Shown here: positions 26,539 through 35,513 of the stretch, piece after piece | How the letters are laid out: every line of letters starts with the position of its first letter | How positions within the stretch are numbered: the first letter of the stretch is position 1 | Origin: Alkaliphilus flagellatus | Lineage (GTDB): Bacteria > Bacillota > Clostridia > Peptostreptococcales > Natronincolaceae | DNA length: 64,000 nucleotides | Reading direction: 5' to 3' | Assembly (NCBI RefSeq): GCF_018919215.1 | Contig: NZ_JAHLQK010000001.1 | Location: forward strand, 995,146 to 1,059,145 | Made by a program: the position numbers and the translations under genes | Notes under the pieces: model-generated | The model's input: the letters and a program-made list of their open reading frames with translations, nothing else | The model's database searches: none | Told to the model about the DNA's origin: nothing

Positions 26539-27356
26539 AAGTAGGCGATATAACTCAGATTATCGAGAATTTAGCCCCTTTAAGCTACGCATATAAATGG
26601 GATAATGTAGGTTTACAATTAGGCAGTAAAGAAGATAGTGTAACTGTTGTTTTGACAGCACTAGAAATAACGGAAGATATTTTAGACGAAGCTATTAAAA
26701 ATAATGTTAATATGATTGTTACTCACCATCCAATGATTTTCTCTCCATTAAAAAATATTACAAAGGAAGATATGAAGGGAAAGCTTATTTATAAGGCTAT
26801 TCAAAACAATATTAGTATTTATGCTGCCCATACTAATATAGATGCGGCATCTGGAGGATTAAACGATTATATTGCAGATAGATTAAATATAAAAGATACA
26901 AAGATTTTAGAAGAAGTAGGAGATAATATTTATCCTATAGAAAATGAAGAATCATCCAGTGGAATTGGAAGAGTTGGAAGGTTAAATAATCCTAAAACAC
27001 TAGCTGAGCTGGTAACAGAAATTAAAGAACAAATTAATATTAAATATATTAGAGTAGCAGGAGATTTAGAAGCTACTATTGAAAATGTAGCTGTAATTAA
27101 TGGAAGTGGTGCGGATCTTATACAGTCGGCCATCTATAAAGGCTGTCAATGTGTAATTACTGGAGATGTAAAGTATCACGATGCTCAAGATGCAATTTCC
27201 CAGGGAATAAATGTAATTGATATTGAACATTACCATAGCGAAAAATTTTTTGCTAACTTTTTAGCCGACTATTTATCTGATGAAGTAAGAAAAAGAGGAT
27301 TGAATGTAAATATTATAGCATCCAGTATAGACATTAATCCTTTTCAAACACTTTAA
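26529..27356 (+). CDS. Nif3-like dinuclear metal centre protein (YqfO family, short form)
   Basis: This 275-residue GTP cyclohydrolase 1 type 2/Nif3-family protein carries the metal ligands in VTHHPMIF (near residue 65), YAAHTNIDAA (near 100) and IEHYHSE (near 240). It lacks the PII-like insert that makes B. subtilis YqfO longer. The biochemical role is unsettled in the family. The GTG start follows GAGGAGGTGCTTGA inside the end of trmK, so the two genes are translationally coupled. Confidence 0.92.
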   Translation: MSIKVGDITQIIENLAPLSYAYKWDNVGLQLGSKEDSVTVVLTALEITEDILDEAIKNNVNMIVTHHPMIFSPLKNITKEDMKGKLIYKAIQNNISIYAAHTNIDAASGGLNDYIADRLNIKDTKILEEVGDNIYPIENEESSSGIGRVGRLNNPKTLAELVTEIKEQINIKYIRVAGDLEATIENVAVINGSGADLIQSAIYKGCQCVITGDVKYHDAQDAISQGINVIDIEHYHSEKFFANFLADYLSDEVRKRGLNVNIIASSIDINPFQTL

Positions 27357-27404
27357 TTATACATATAATAATAAAACTAAAAATATATTGAAAAGGGTGA
27401 TTTG

Positions 27405-27812
27405 ATGGACTTAAAAGAAGCGATAATTTATACTGATGGAGGATCTAGGGGTAACCCAGGAATAGCAGGAATAGGTATACTTATAGAAGATAAAGACGGA
27501 AATGTAATAAGAGAAATTAGCCAATATGTTGGAGAGCAAACCAATAATGTTGCAGAATATAAGGCTCTTAGTCGTGGACTAGAAGCAGCTCTAGACCTTG
27601 GTATTGAAAAATTAACATGCTATTTAGATAGCGAACTAGTAGTAAAGCAAATTAAAGGAGAATATAAAGTTAAAAACGAACGAATGATCCCAATGTATAA
27701 TATGGTTATGCCACTAATTAAAAAATTTAAGAGCTTTGAAATTATACATATACGTAGAGAGTTAAATAAAAGGGCAGACCAATTAGCTAACGAAGCTATG
27801 GACAATAAATAG
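27405..27812 (+). CDS. Ribonuclease HI family protein
   Basis: The 135 residues contain the whole RNase H fold with its four acidic residues: YTDGGSRGNPG, NNVAEYKAL, CYLDSELV and NKRADQLAN. The prokaryotic basic protrusion is short, as in YpdQ/YpeP-type proteins. It would cut RNA in RNA-DNA hybrids; some relatives have low activity. AAAAGGGTGATTTG precedes the ATG. It lies just before the rnpB promoter. Confidence 0.92.
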   Translation: MDLKEAIIYTDGGSRGNPGIAGIGILIEDKDGNVIREISQYVGEQTNNVAEYKALSRGLEAALDLGIEKLTCYLDSELVVKQIKGEYKVKNERMIPMYNMVMPLIKKFKSFEIIHIRRELNKRADQLANEAMDNK

Positions 27813-27829
27813 ATACCATTTTTTACATT

Positions 27830-27858
27830 TTGACATTTTGACTAAATAGTGCTATGAT
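27830..27858 (+). promoter_or_regulatory. Promoter of rnpB
   Basis: TTGACA (27830-27835) and TATGAT (27853-27858) are 17 bases apart. The start point would fall about 20 bases before the predicted RNase P RNA 5' end. It lies directly after the RNase H gene. Confidence 0.8.
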
Positions 27859-27885
27859 TAAAATCTACTTTGAAAAAATAATATT

Positions 27886-28274
27886 GTGAGTAAGTCAGAT
27901 GATCGCGGACACAGCTATGCTGTGAACGAGGAAAGTCCGAGCTCCATAGGGTAAGGCGCTGGGTAACACCCAGTGGGGGCGACCCCAAGGAAAGTGCAAC
28001 AGAGAGATACCGCCAGAACCATTGTTCAGTAGAAATATTGAGCTTGTGGTGAGAACAGCTTGTAGCTGTCTGGTAAGGCTGGAAAGGTGAGGTAAGAGCT
28101 CACCAGAGGCTAGGTGACTAGTCTGCTATGTAAACCCCGCCTGGAGCAAGACCAAGTAGGAACAAAAAAGCGGCGACCCGTCGTGTTCCGTGGTAGGTTG
28201 CTTGAGCCGTCTGGTAACAGCCGGCCTAGATAGATGATCGTCTAACACAGAACTCGGCTTATAGACTTAGTCAC
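27886..28274 (+). ncRNA. rnpB: RNase P RNA
   Basis: The hallmark blocks of bacterial RNase P RNA are present: GAGGAAAGTCCGAGCTCC near the 5' end, GGAAAGTGCAACAGAGAGAT, and a 3' region with GGTAAGAGCTCACCAG and CAAGACCAAGTAGG. Helix P1 is formed by GTGAGTAAGTC (27886-27896) and GACTTAGTCAC (28264-28274) with one G-G mismatch. The RNA removes 5' leaders from tRNA precursors with protein RnpA, which is not in the window. The last ~28 bases are repeated at 42480-42507. Confidence 0.95.
28247..28274 (+). repeat. rnpB 3' end, proximal copy of a duplicated att-like segment
   Basis: ACAGAACTCGGCTTATAGA (28247-28265) is identical to 42480-42498, and the following nine bases are similar. The segment is the 3' strand of RNase P helix P1 with its flank. 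Direct copies of an RNA-gene 3' end at both edges of a region are the usual mark left by integration of a mobile element. Confidence 0.7.
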
Positions 28275-28280
28275 ATATTG

Positions 28281-28310
28281 AAATTCCAACATTCTTGTTG
28301 GGATTTTTTT
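28281..28310 (+). terminator. Terminator of rnpB
   Basis: AAATTCCAACA (28281-28291) pairs with TGTTGGGATTT (28296-28306) with one wobble pair, then TTTTG. It starts 6 bases after the RNA 3' end. Confidence 0.85.
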
Positions 28311-28313
28311 GTT

Positions 28314-28399
28314 TTTTGCCACCGGTCCACAAGTTTTATAAAAATATGCTTAGTTTTGAAAAAATACTACTATGTTTTTAAACCTGTATTTTTCAATAC
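28314..28399 (+). repeat. 86-bp direct repeat A, left copy
   Basis: The stretch from TTTTGCCACCGGTCCACAA to TTTTTCAATAC matches 42350-42435 with about four differences. It ends with one arm of the hairpin that is complete in the right copy, so this copy stops at the hairpin loop. The two copies lie just inside the two rnpB-tail copies. The rest of 28400-28599 holds nothing I recognise. Confidence 0.85.
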
Positions 28400-28599
28400 C
28401 TTTTTTATATAAAATAAATAATACCAAGTAGGAAGATTTCTTATATGAAGGTTTAAGGACATGGAGGAAGAGCTATTATCAATTCGTTATAAATTTTTTA
28501 AATAATTACATAATTTAACATTTGTATTTTCGATTAGACTTTGTTAAATAAGTATCATTCAATTAATTAGTAGAATTTATTAATATTAGGGGGTAAAAA

Positions 28600-29130
28600 A
28601 TGAAAAAACAAAGGTTAGGATTAATATTAGTAATAGTACTATTAATGGCAGCATTAGTTGGATGTTCAAGCATAGCAACCTCTGTTGCAGGAAAAGTAGG
28701 AACAGCAACTAATGGTAGTGAAGTAGCAATAGAAAAAGCTACAATAAAATTTATGAAGGATACTAGCGATGGCGGATATCAATTACCTTCTACTGAAGAC
28801 CTTAATAAATGGGTAGTAGAAGGTAAAGAAATGATTATTATTGATACTATGCCAGCAGACAGCTTCCAAAAAGGTCGTATTCTTGGAGCATTAAACGCAG
28901 AGTTACCTAAAACAACATTAGCAGATGCTACAGATGAACAAAAGCAAGCATTTATCAGTTTATTAGGTGAAAATAAAGATACTCCTATTGTTGTATACTG
29001 TGGGTTTGTTGGTTGTGCTAGAAGCCATGTGGGAGCAGTTATAGCTATGGAACAGGGATTTACTAATGTTTATAGAGTTCCTGGAGGAATAGTTGCTTGG
29101 CAAGAAGCTGGTTATGAAGTTGAAAAATAA
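28600..29130 (+). CDS. Rhodanese-like lipoprotein (sulfurtransferase fold)
   Basis: The 176 residues start with a lipoprotein signal (LLMAALVGC, lipid-anchored cysteine 22). A single rhodanese domain follows (IIDTMPADSFQKGRILGALN; VVYCGFVGCARSHVGA; VYRVPGGIVAWQEAGYEV). The cysteine in VYCGFVGCARS is the expected persulfide-carrying residue. It would act on the outer face of the membrane. It is the first of three secreted rhodaneses in this 14-kb region. TTAGGGGGTAAAAA precedes the ATG. No cognate electron or sulfur acceptor is identifiable. Confidence 0.88.
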   Translation: MKKQRLGLILVIVLLMAALVGCSSIATSVAGKVGTATNGSEVAIEKATIKFMKDTSDGGYQLPSTEDLNKWVVEGKEMIIIDTMPADSFQKGRILGALNAELPKTTLADATDEQKQAFISLLGENKDTPIVVYCGFVGCARSHVGAVIAMEQGFTNVYRVPGGIVAWQEAGYEVEK

Positions 29131-29139
29131 TAGACTCAC

Positions 29140-29250
29140 ATGGCTTTTCAAAATCTGAAAGTTCTTTATAAAGAAAACATGAGATTAACACTGATTTCTA
29201 TGAAAGGTAGCCATGCTGATGGTGTTGTAGTAGAAATAAATCCTGAATAA
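29140..29250 (+). CDS. Possible 36-residue protein or gene remnant
   Basis: The frame reads MAFQNLKVLYKENMRLTLIS then MKGSHADGVVVEINPE, beginning 9 bases after the rhodanese stop. There is no convincing ribosome binding site, so it may be the tail of a lost gene rather than an expressed peptide. I do not recognise the sequence. Confidence 0.25.
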   Translation: MAFQNLKVLYKENMRLTLISMKGSHADGVVVEINPE

Positions 29251-29268
29251 GTAAATAATATAATTTAA

Positions 29269-29320
29269 AAATCTCCATAGTGTAGTTATGATATATACAT
29301 AAACTTATGGAGATTTTTTT
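29269..29320 (+). terminator. Rho-independent terminator
   Basis: AAATCTCCATA (29269-29279) pairs with TATGGAGATTT (29306-29316), followed by a T run. It ends the first rhodanese transcript. The following ~210 bases before the Fe-S protein gene hold no clear element. Confidence 0.8.
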
Positions 29321-29533
29321 ATTATGTAAAACAAGTTTTTATATAAACAAATGGAAAATAAGCTCTAAAAACACCATTATGCTGCCCATTTTTACAACTG
29401 GGTGGCATAACTGTTTTATTGTTTATGATAATTAGAATTTAACAAATGAATAATTAACCTGAATATATTGATACCATTCTAAAAGTTTGATAAAGTAAAA
29501 TAGATAAATAACCTTTGAAAAATTGAGAAGTAG

Positions 29534-30682
29534 GTGATTAATATAAAAGATGGAATTTTCTCAGAAGAACTTATAAAAAAAATAGAAGACTTTAAAAAGG
29601 ACTGTGTAGGATGCAGCAAATGTGTAAGAGAGTGCAAAATGTTAGACAGCTTTTGTACAGATCCTAAGAATCTATTTAATGGTTTAAATGATAAACAGGT
29701 GATAGATCCACTTGTTCCTTATTCTTGCAATCAATGTGGTGTATGTGAAGAGGTTTGTCCTAAGAACTTAAAACTTGAAGAGTTATTTAAAGACATTAGA
29801 GTAGAACTAGTAAAAGCAAATAAGGGAAAATCTCCAATAAAAGGACATAGAGCTGTTGAGAGTCATCAATCCTTAAGTTTTTCCAAGGTATTTACAACTA
29901 CAGCGTCAGATAAAAATAAAGAAACTGTGAGAGTATTTATGCCAGGGTGCAGTTTATCATCTTATAGTCCAAAACTCGTTAGTAAAACTTTAAGATATCT
30001 ACAAAAAAAACTTCCAGGTACAGGTGTTGTTCTTAAGTGCTGTGGTAAGCCGACTAGAGCAATAGGACAAGAAGATGCTTTTAAAGAAAGATATGGAGAG
30101 TTAGAAGATGAATTTAAAAGACTTGGAGTGACAGAAGTAATAACAGCTTGTCAATCTTGTTACACTACAATTGCTAAGGAAAGCCCAAACATTAAAATTA
30201 AATCTCTTTGGACTGTTATTCCTGAAATAGGTATACCAGAAGAAAAAATTAATATTGGAGCAAATAGTGATCTAGTATTTGGAATACATGATTCCTGTGC
30301 TACAAGGCGTAATGGAGATATTCAAAAGGGAGCTCGAAGTATTATAAAAGATCTAGGTTATAAGATTCAAGAAGACGACCAATCAGAGAAAATAATTAGG
30401 TGCTGTGGACAGGGTGGTATGGTAGGGCCTGCTAATCCAGAACTTACAAAACAAATAATGAAAGAAAGAGCAAATGAAGTAGAATCAGATTATGTTGTTA
30501 CTTATTGTGGTGCTTGTAGAGAATCTATGGTTAGAGGTGGCAAAAAGAGTATTCATATATTAGATTTAATGTTTAAAGGTCCTTGGAATTCTAAATCTGA
30601 CATGCCTGGAGTAGGCAAAACACCTATGAATAGTTGGGTTAATCGTTATAAAAGTAAAAAGGAGCTAAATAAAAGTAAATAG
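29534..30682 (+). CDS. Heterodisulfide reductase-like (Fe-S)-binding protein with two CCG domains
   Basis: The N-terminal ~85 residues hold two [4Fe-4S] ferredoxin motifs (CVGCSKCVRECKM and CNQCGVCEEVCPK). They are followed by two cysteine-rich CCG domains (CCGKPTRAIG ... CQSCY and CCGQGGM ... YCGACRES), the HdrD/GlpC/LutA-like layout used to reduce disulfides or pass electrons to quinones or ferredoxin. There is no signal peptide, so it is cytoplasmic. The start is uncertain: GTG at 29534 lies inside a possible ribosome binding site (GTAGGTGAT), and a non-ATG start a few codons later is possible. The partner is unknown; nearby rhodaneses suggest a sulfur compound. Confidence 0.85.
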   Translation: MINIKDGIFSEELIKKIEDFKKDCVGCSKCVRECKMLDSFCTDPKNLFNGLNDKQVIDPLVPYSCNQCGVCEEVCPKNLKLEELFKDIRVELVKANKGKSPIKGHRAVESHQSLSFSKVFTTTASDKNKETVRVFMPGCSLSSYSPKLVSKTLRYLQKKLPGTGVVLKCCGKPTRAIGQEDAFKERYGELEDEFKRLGVTEVITACQSCYTTIAKESPNIKIKSLWTVIPEIGIPEEKINIGANSDLVFGIHDSCATRRNGDIQKGARSIIKDLGYKIQEDDQSEKIIRCCGQGGMVGPANPELTKQIMKERANEVESDYVVTYCGACRESMVRGGKKSIHILDLMFKGPWNSKSDMPGVGKTPMNSWVNRYKSKKELNKSK

Positions 30683-30792
30683 AAAATCTATGATTTAATT
30701 AGGCTTTAATTAATCATTAAGCCAAAATCTAGGAGTTATAATTAGGCATTATATTTTATTAATAATGAAAAAATAAGCAAGGGGTAGATGGT

Positions 30793-31212
30793 ATGAATAA
30801 GTTTTTTTACTGGATGTTAAGAATGCTACAAGTTCTATCTCTGATTGCAGCATATGGCATACAAATGTTCTCTACAAAAAGAATGGGAATGATGAGACAT
30901 TTGATATATACAAATCAAAAATGGGAGATGCAATATCCTATTCAAACAATACGAAATATTTCTATAGGGATTTTATTAGTATTCTCTGTTATTATTTTAT
31001 ATGGACTAATAAGAAAGCATAATTATACTGCTAATAAAAAAGCTTTGTATATGGTATTAATGGAAGTAATAACAACGGCTATATTTATAAGTTTTACTTT
31101 ATTTTATTCAAGCGAAAGTTGTCTTTCGTATTATTTTATTAGTATAGCATTAGGAATTATTTCACTAATACAAAGTATAAAAAGTATTGTATATTTCAAA
31201 GGAAATAATTAA
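30793..31212 (+). CDS. Small four-helix membrane protein of unknown function
   Basis: The 139 residues contain four hydrophobic segments (about 10-27, 58-78, 92-110 and 117-135) and basic loops. I do not recognise a family. GGGGTAGATGGT precedes the ATG, and a convergent terminator shared with the next rhodanese follows it. It could be a membrane partner of the Fe-S protein 110 bases upstream, but nothing in the sequence proves that. Confidence 0.65.
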   Translation: MNKFFYWMLRMLQVLSLIAAYGIQMFSTKRMGMMRHLIYTNQKWEMQYPIQTIRNISIGILLVFSVIILYGLIRKHNYTANKKALYMVLMEVITTAIFISFTLFYSSESCLSYYFISIALGIISLIQSIKSIVYFKGNN

Positions 31213-31262
31213 AATAATAGACTAATGATTTAGGTTTACTTTAATCAATAAAATTATATATA

Positions 31263-31302
31263 AAAAAATGTCTGAAGGCCTTATAGCGATCAGACATTTT
31301 TT
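31263..31302. terminator. Bidirectional terminator between convergent genes
   Basis: AAAAAATGTCTGA (31263-31275) and TCAGACATTTTTT (31290-31302) form a perfect 13-bp stem with A/T runs. It serves the membrane protein gene (plus) and the tandem rhodanese gene (minus). Confidence 0.85.
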
Positions 31303-31308
31303 ATTAAC

Positions 31309-32328
31309 TTATTTATACTGTGCTGTTGCTTCTTCAGGAGTAATAGCTTGTACCGGATTATTAGGATCCATCTGCCATGTAAACCAACCACCGTCATATA
31401 ATTTTACATTTTTCCAACCATTTTCATAGGCCATTAACCATGGAATAGATGCTCTCCAGCCAGTACCGCAGTAAAATGCAATTTCATTATCTTTCGTAAC
31501 TCCTTGTTCATTCCACATTGCTACAGCTTCATTAAAATCAATAAAGGTTTTATCTTCATTAAGATAGTCAGGTTCATCATAACCCCATACAGCCCCTTGT
31601 GGCTCGCCTGCTCTTTCTATATAACTGTAGCCACTTGTTTTACCTTCAAATTCTTCTAAACTTCTTATACTAACTAATCTGAACTTATCATTTTTATTCA
31701 TTTCAGCCTTTACATCTTCAGGCATAGATAAAACGTACTCAGGATGTGCTGGTATTGTTACACCGAAATCTTCTATAGTTACTGTTGGATTTTCTATACC
31801 TTCATTAGTTGCATATCCAGCATTTGTCCAGGCATCAAGTCCACCGTCGATTAGTTTTACATTTTCAACACCAGCCCAAAGAAATACAAATGCAGTTCTT
31901 GCAGCACCTGAGTCAGGGCCATAAACAATAACAGTTGTATCTTTTGTTACACCATAATCGGCCATAACCTTCTTTATTTCTTCTCCTGTTCTTATATTCC
32001 AATAAGTTGGTTCTTCAATATCATCTGTGTTTAAATGTACAGCTCCTGGTATATGAGCTGCTAAGTAGTCTTTGTTATCCTTAACATCTCCCCAAGATGC
32101 TTCAATTATTACGTAATTTTCTGATTCTGGGTGATTTCCATCGATTACACTTTTTACCCAATCTGCAGGAACAAAAACCTTTGTTTTTTCTACAGGTTCC
32201 ACAGAAGTTTTCTCAGTTGGAATAACTTCTTCTGGTTTAGAATCAGAAACAGAATTAGAAGTACAACCTGTTATAAATATAGAAATCATTGCAATCCAAA
32301 GAAATATACTAAGTAATTTTCCTTTCAT
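31309..32328 (-). CDS. Tandem-domain rhodanese (thiosulfate sulfurtransferase-like) lipoprotein
   Basis: A lipoprotein signal (ISIFITGC) is followed by two rhodanese domains in 339 residues. The first (VIVYGPDSGAARTAFVFLWA) lacks the catalytic cysteine. The second has it in IAFYCGTGWRASIPWLMA and ends with the usual LYDGGWFTW. This inactive-active layout is that of thiosulfate/3-mercaptopyruvate sulfurtransferases and of E. coli YnjE, which likewise is exported and encoded beside a YnjBCD ABC transporter and TVP38 genes. TTAGGGAGGATATTCT precedes the ATG on the minus strand. It is transcribed away from its neighbours. Confidence 0.9.
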   Translation of the reverse strand: MKGKLLSIFLWIAMISIFITGCTSNSVSDSKPEEVIPTEKTSVEPVEKTKVFVPADWVKSVIDGNHPESENYVIIEASWGDVKDNKDYLAAHIPGAVHLNTDDIEEPTYWNIRTGEEIKKVMADYGVTKDTTVIVYGPDSGAARTAFVFLWAGVENVKLIDGGLDAWTNAGYATNEGIENPTVTIEDFGVTIPAHPEYVLSMPEDVKAEMNKNDKFRLVSIRSLEEFEGKTSGYSYIERAGEPQGAVWGYDEPDYLNEDKTFIDFNEAVAMWNEQGVTKDNEIAFYCGTGWRASIPWLMAYENGWKNVKLYDGGWFTWQMDPNNPVQAITPEEATAQYK

Positions 32329-32676
32329 AGAATATCCTCCCTAAATATTAGTATTTCAATCTTAGTTTTAACTGCAGATATCATATTATATGATTATTTA
32401 TAGGTAGTCAAATAGAAATATATAATAGTAAATTAGGCTATTATTATTTTAAAAAATAAGTGATTGTTTCTTATATAAATATTTGTAGCTAGCTATTTTT
32501 TCATCTCGCCATTATATTATTAAAAAAGTATTAGGCTTTAATTTATAATTTGCTTGATTTAAAATTAACTATAGGGAAAATCAATACTTAGGATTTGATC
32601 CATAGAGTATATGAATTTGTTTTTAATATATGTATCATCTTATAATAGTTATAGACACTGATTACAGGAGGTATAT

Positions 32677-33378
32677 ATGATTAAGCCCAAATTAAAGAAT
32701 AGTTTTAAAGTAATACTTATAATAGCTATAATTATGATAGCTTACTTTCTAAATAGTAGAGGAATATTTGAAAATGCTACTGTAAAAGATGTGAAAAGCT
32801 ATGTGTTATCATATGGAAAATTAGCTCCCTTAGTATATACAATTATGTTTACACTATCAGCATTAACCTTATTTCCTGATTCTGTTTTAGCTATATCAGG
32901 AGGAATGATTTTTGGATTCTTTTACGGAACACTTTATACTATAATAGGAGCAATTTTTGCTGCAACTCTTGCATTTTTTGTTTCGAGATTTTTAGGCCAA
33001 AGTATATTAGAGAAGTTTTTAAAACACAATAAAATTAAAGTTATTAATGCAGTTGAAAAGAGAGGCTTTATTTCTGTATTAGTACTAAGGTTAATTCCAT
33101 TAGTTCCCTTTGATGTTATTAGCTATGGAGCTGGACTTACAAAAATTCCATATGTCGATTATATAGGTGCAACTGCTTTAGGTATAATACCAGGAGTTAT
33201 GGTCTATATAAATATAGGAAATCAAGTAGGAAACTCAAATTTAGTGCAGCTTTTAAAGGCAGTGTTGGTGTTATTTGTACTAATAGGATGTTCTTATATT
33301 ATTAAACAAAAGGGTATTTTAAATAAAATAATTGGAATATCAGAAAGAGGAGAAGCTTTCGATAATAATAAAATTTAG
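32677..33378 (+). CDS. TVP38/TMEM64 family membrane protein (first)
   Basis: This 233-residue inner-membrane protein belongs to the VTT/TVP38 group related to DedA. Hydrophobic segments surround the family blocks LTLFPDSVLAISGGMIFGFF, FFVSRFLGQSILEKFL and VLRLIPLVPFDVISYGAGLT. E. coli YdjX and YdjZ are of this type and are encoded beside ynjABCDE. The substrate is not established; DedA-related proteins move lipids or ions. ACAGGAGGTATATATG gives a strong start. Bases 32329-32676 hold the divergent promoter region with no element I can assign firmly. Confidence 0.88.
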   Translation: MIKPKLKNSFKVILIIAIIMIAYFLNSRGIFENATVKDVKSYVLSYGKLAPLVYTIMFTLSALTLFPDSVLAISGGMIFGFFYGTLYTIIGAIFAATLAFFVSRFLGQSILEKFLKHNKIKVINAVEKRGFISVLVLRLIPLVPFDVISYGAGLTKIPYVDYIGATALGIIPGVMVYINIGNQVGNSNLVQLLKAVLVLFVLIGCSYIIKQKGILNKIIGISERGEAFDNNKI

Positions 33379-33542
33379 TTATAATTAGGCATTATGTTTT
33401 ATGAATTTTGAAAATATATATCTAGGATTATTAAAAATCTCAATATGAGGGATAAAATATATAAATAATATCTATTTGTCATCAGATATGCTTTATTATA
33501 AAATGTATACGGTAAGAAAATACTTTATGGGGGATGAATACA

Positions 33543-34034
33543 ATGAAAAACAAATCACTAAAATTAATTCCTATTCTACTAATATTATCATTATTATTGG
33601 TAGCATGTGGACAAGCAGAAAAGGAAGCGACAAATCAAAATCAAATGCAATACATAGGAGTAGAAGATTTAAAAACATCCATAGAATCAGGAGCAGATGA
33701 GTATATTATTCTAGATGTAAGAAAAGTAGAGGATTATAACGCAAGTCATATCGTTGGTGCTTATACGGCAGATCAAGACGCTGCTAATAAAGGTGGAGAT
33801 GATGCAACAGGAATAGCGAATTTAAAAAAGACACTTCAAGAAGTAACAGGAAGTGAAGTTGGTAATGCTGAAGATAAATATGCCTTAGTTTGTTATTCTG
33901 GTAAATCATATGCACAAAAAGCAACAGATTTAATGATAGAGATGGGAATATCAAAAGATCAAATCTACACAGTAGAAGGCGGTATGAAAGCTTGGGAAGA
34001 AGGCGGAGACGCTTATAAAGGACTTTTAGAGTAA
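33543..34034 (+). CDS. Rhodanese-like lipoprotein (third)
   Basis: A lipoprotein signal (LLILSLLLVAC) precedes a single rhodanese domain (YIILDVRKVEDYNASHIVGA; YALVCYSGKSYAQKATDLM; VEGGMKAWEEGG). The catalytic cysteine sits in the six-residue loop CYSGKS. The 163 residues start at this ATG because GGGGGATG lies 6 bases before it; the ATG 9 bases upstream is inside that site. It lies between the two TVP38 genes, 92 bases before the second. Confidence 0.9.
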   Translation: MKNKSLKLIPILLILSLLLVACGQAEKEATNQNQMQYIGVEDLKTSIESGADEYIILDVRKVEDYNASHIVGAYTADQDAANKGGDDATGIANLKKTLQEVTGSEVGNAEDKYALVCYSGKSYAQKATDLMIEMGISKDQIYTVEGGMKAWEEGGDAYKGLLE

Positions 34035-34126
34035 TTGATATATAAATGGCTATTCATTTGAAGAAATTTAAGTGAATAGCCATTTATCAAGTAACAAGAA
34101 AAAATACTTTTTAGTTGGGGTGAACT

Positions 34127-34849
34127 ATGAAAGAGAAATTATTAAAACATAAGTCAAAAATAATTCTTATAGGTATAATTTTAATATCTATTTTATTGTA
34201 TTTTTTTAACCCTAGTATAAAGGGATTAGTGAATAATATATCTGCAATGTTTGCAAGTGGAGATTTTGAAGTAGTCAGGGATTTTATTGATGAATATGGG
34301 GCCTATGCAATGCTAGTTTCGGCAGCGTTAATGGTTTTCCAATCAGTAGTGGCACCCTTACCAGCATTTTTAATTACATTTGCCAATGCAAATTTGTTTG
34401 GATGGTGGCAAGGGGCTATATTATCTTGGTCAAGTGCAATGTTAGGAGCTTTATTATGTTTCTATATATCCCGTATTTTAGGTAGGGATATGGTAGAGAA
34501 ATTAACTAGTAAGGCAGGATTAGAAAGTATTGATAGCTTCTTTGAAAAATACGGAAAACATTCCATATTAATAGCAAGACTCCTTCCTTTTATGTCTTTT
34601 GATATTGTAAGTTATGCAGCAGGTCTCACATCTATGGCTTTCATACCGTTTTTTATAGCAACTGGTATAGGACAATTGCCAGCCACTATAGTTTATTCAT
34701 ATGTTGGAGGCATGCTAACGGGGGGAGCACAATTATTAGTAACTGGACTTCTTATATTATTTGCATTATCAATATTTATTGTCTTAATAAGAAGTATATA
34801 TCATTCAAGAGAGGCTAATAAAGTTAAGGAAAAAGGCAATGAAAGATAA
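34127..34849 (+). CDS. TVP38/TMEM64 family membrane protein (second)
   Basis: The 240 residues show the same plan as the protein at 32677, with VVAPLPAFLITFANANLFGW, CFYISRILGRDMVEKL and IARLLPFMSFDIVSYAAGLT. A paired YdjX/YdjZ-like set is therefore present. It heads a tight five-gene run: it overlaps the next gene by 11 bases and the others overlap or abut. TTGGGGTGAACT precedes the ATG. Confidence 0.9.
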   Translation: MKEKLLKHKSKIILIGIILISILLYFFNPSIKGLVNNISAMFASGDFEVVRDFIDEYGAYAMLVSAALMVFQSVVAPLPAFLITFANANLFGWWQGAILSWSSAMLGALLCFYISRILGRDMVEKLTSKAGLESIDSFFEKYGKHSILIARLLPFMSFDIVSYAAGLTSMAFIPFFIATGIGQLPATIVYSYVGGMLTGGAQLLVTGLLILFALSIFIVLIRSIYHSREANKVKEKGNER

Positions 34850-35513
34850 AGTAATTATTTTTTTTACACGAATACCTACCTTAGGTAAAAACAAAACAAG
34901 ATTGGAACCTTTTTTAAGCAAGGAATTATGTGTAAAGCTTCAGACAGCTTTTATAAAGGATATATATAATAATATAAGAAGTATGGGAATAGATATAATA
35001 ATCAATTATTCAGAACATGGAGATTTGGAAGTTTTAAAAAGCATTACACATAAAGGCATATATTTCTTGAAACAAGAAGGAAAAGATTTAGGAGAAAAGA
35101 TGCACAATGCTATATTATTTTCTTTAAAAGAATACAGAAATGTAGCACTTATCGGGAGTGATCTTCCTTTATTAAATAAAAAAGATATAGAAATAGCTTT
35201 TAGTATATTGGAAACAAAAGATATCGTTATTTCTCCAACCTATGATGGCGGATATTATTTAATTGGAATGAAGGAAGAAAATCCAGACATATTCAATATA
35301 AGATATAGTACAAGCTCAGTGTTTGAAGAGACTATAGATAAAATAAAAAGTACTGGAAGATCTTATGGAAAAGGAAATATTCAATTAGATATAGATGATA
35401 AGGGCGATTTTTTAAGGTTGCATAAAATATTAAAAGAAGACGAGAGTATTTCTTGCGACAATACAAGAAAGCTAGTTAAGGAAGTTATGGGAAAGTGTGA
35501 TAAGAATGAATAG
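34839..35513 (+). CDS. TIGR04282/DUF2064 family transferase (selenodomain-associated transferase 1 type)
   Basis: The 224 residues resemble the DUF2064 glycosyltransferase/nucleotidyltransferase group. The start IIFFTRIPTLGKNKTRLEPF matches the substrate-binding P-x-x-G-x-x-K-T-R-L motif. IGSDLPLLNKKDIEIAF carries the metal-binding aspartate, and SPTYDGGYYLIG is a family hallmark. TIGRFAM records this group as co-occurring with radical SAM/selenodomain (arsenosugar-type) proteins. Cytoplasmic. It overlaps both neighbours, so it is in an operon. The actual acceptor is unknown. Confidence 0.87.
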   Translation: MKDKVIIFFTRIPTLGKNKTRLEPFLSKELCVKLQTAFIKDIYNNIRSMGIDIIINYSEHGDLEVLKSITHKGIYFLKQEGKDLGEKMHNAILFSLKEYRNVALIGSDLPLLNKKDIEIAFSILETKDIVISPTYDGGYYLIGMKEENPDIFNIRYSTSSVFEETIDKIKSTGRSYGKGNIQLDIDDKGDFLRLHKILKEDESISCDNTRKLVKEVMGKCDKNE

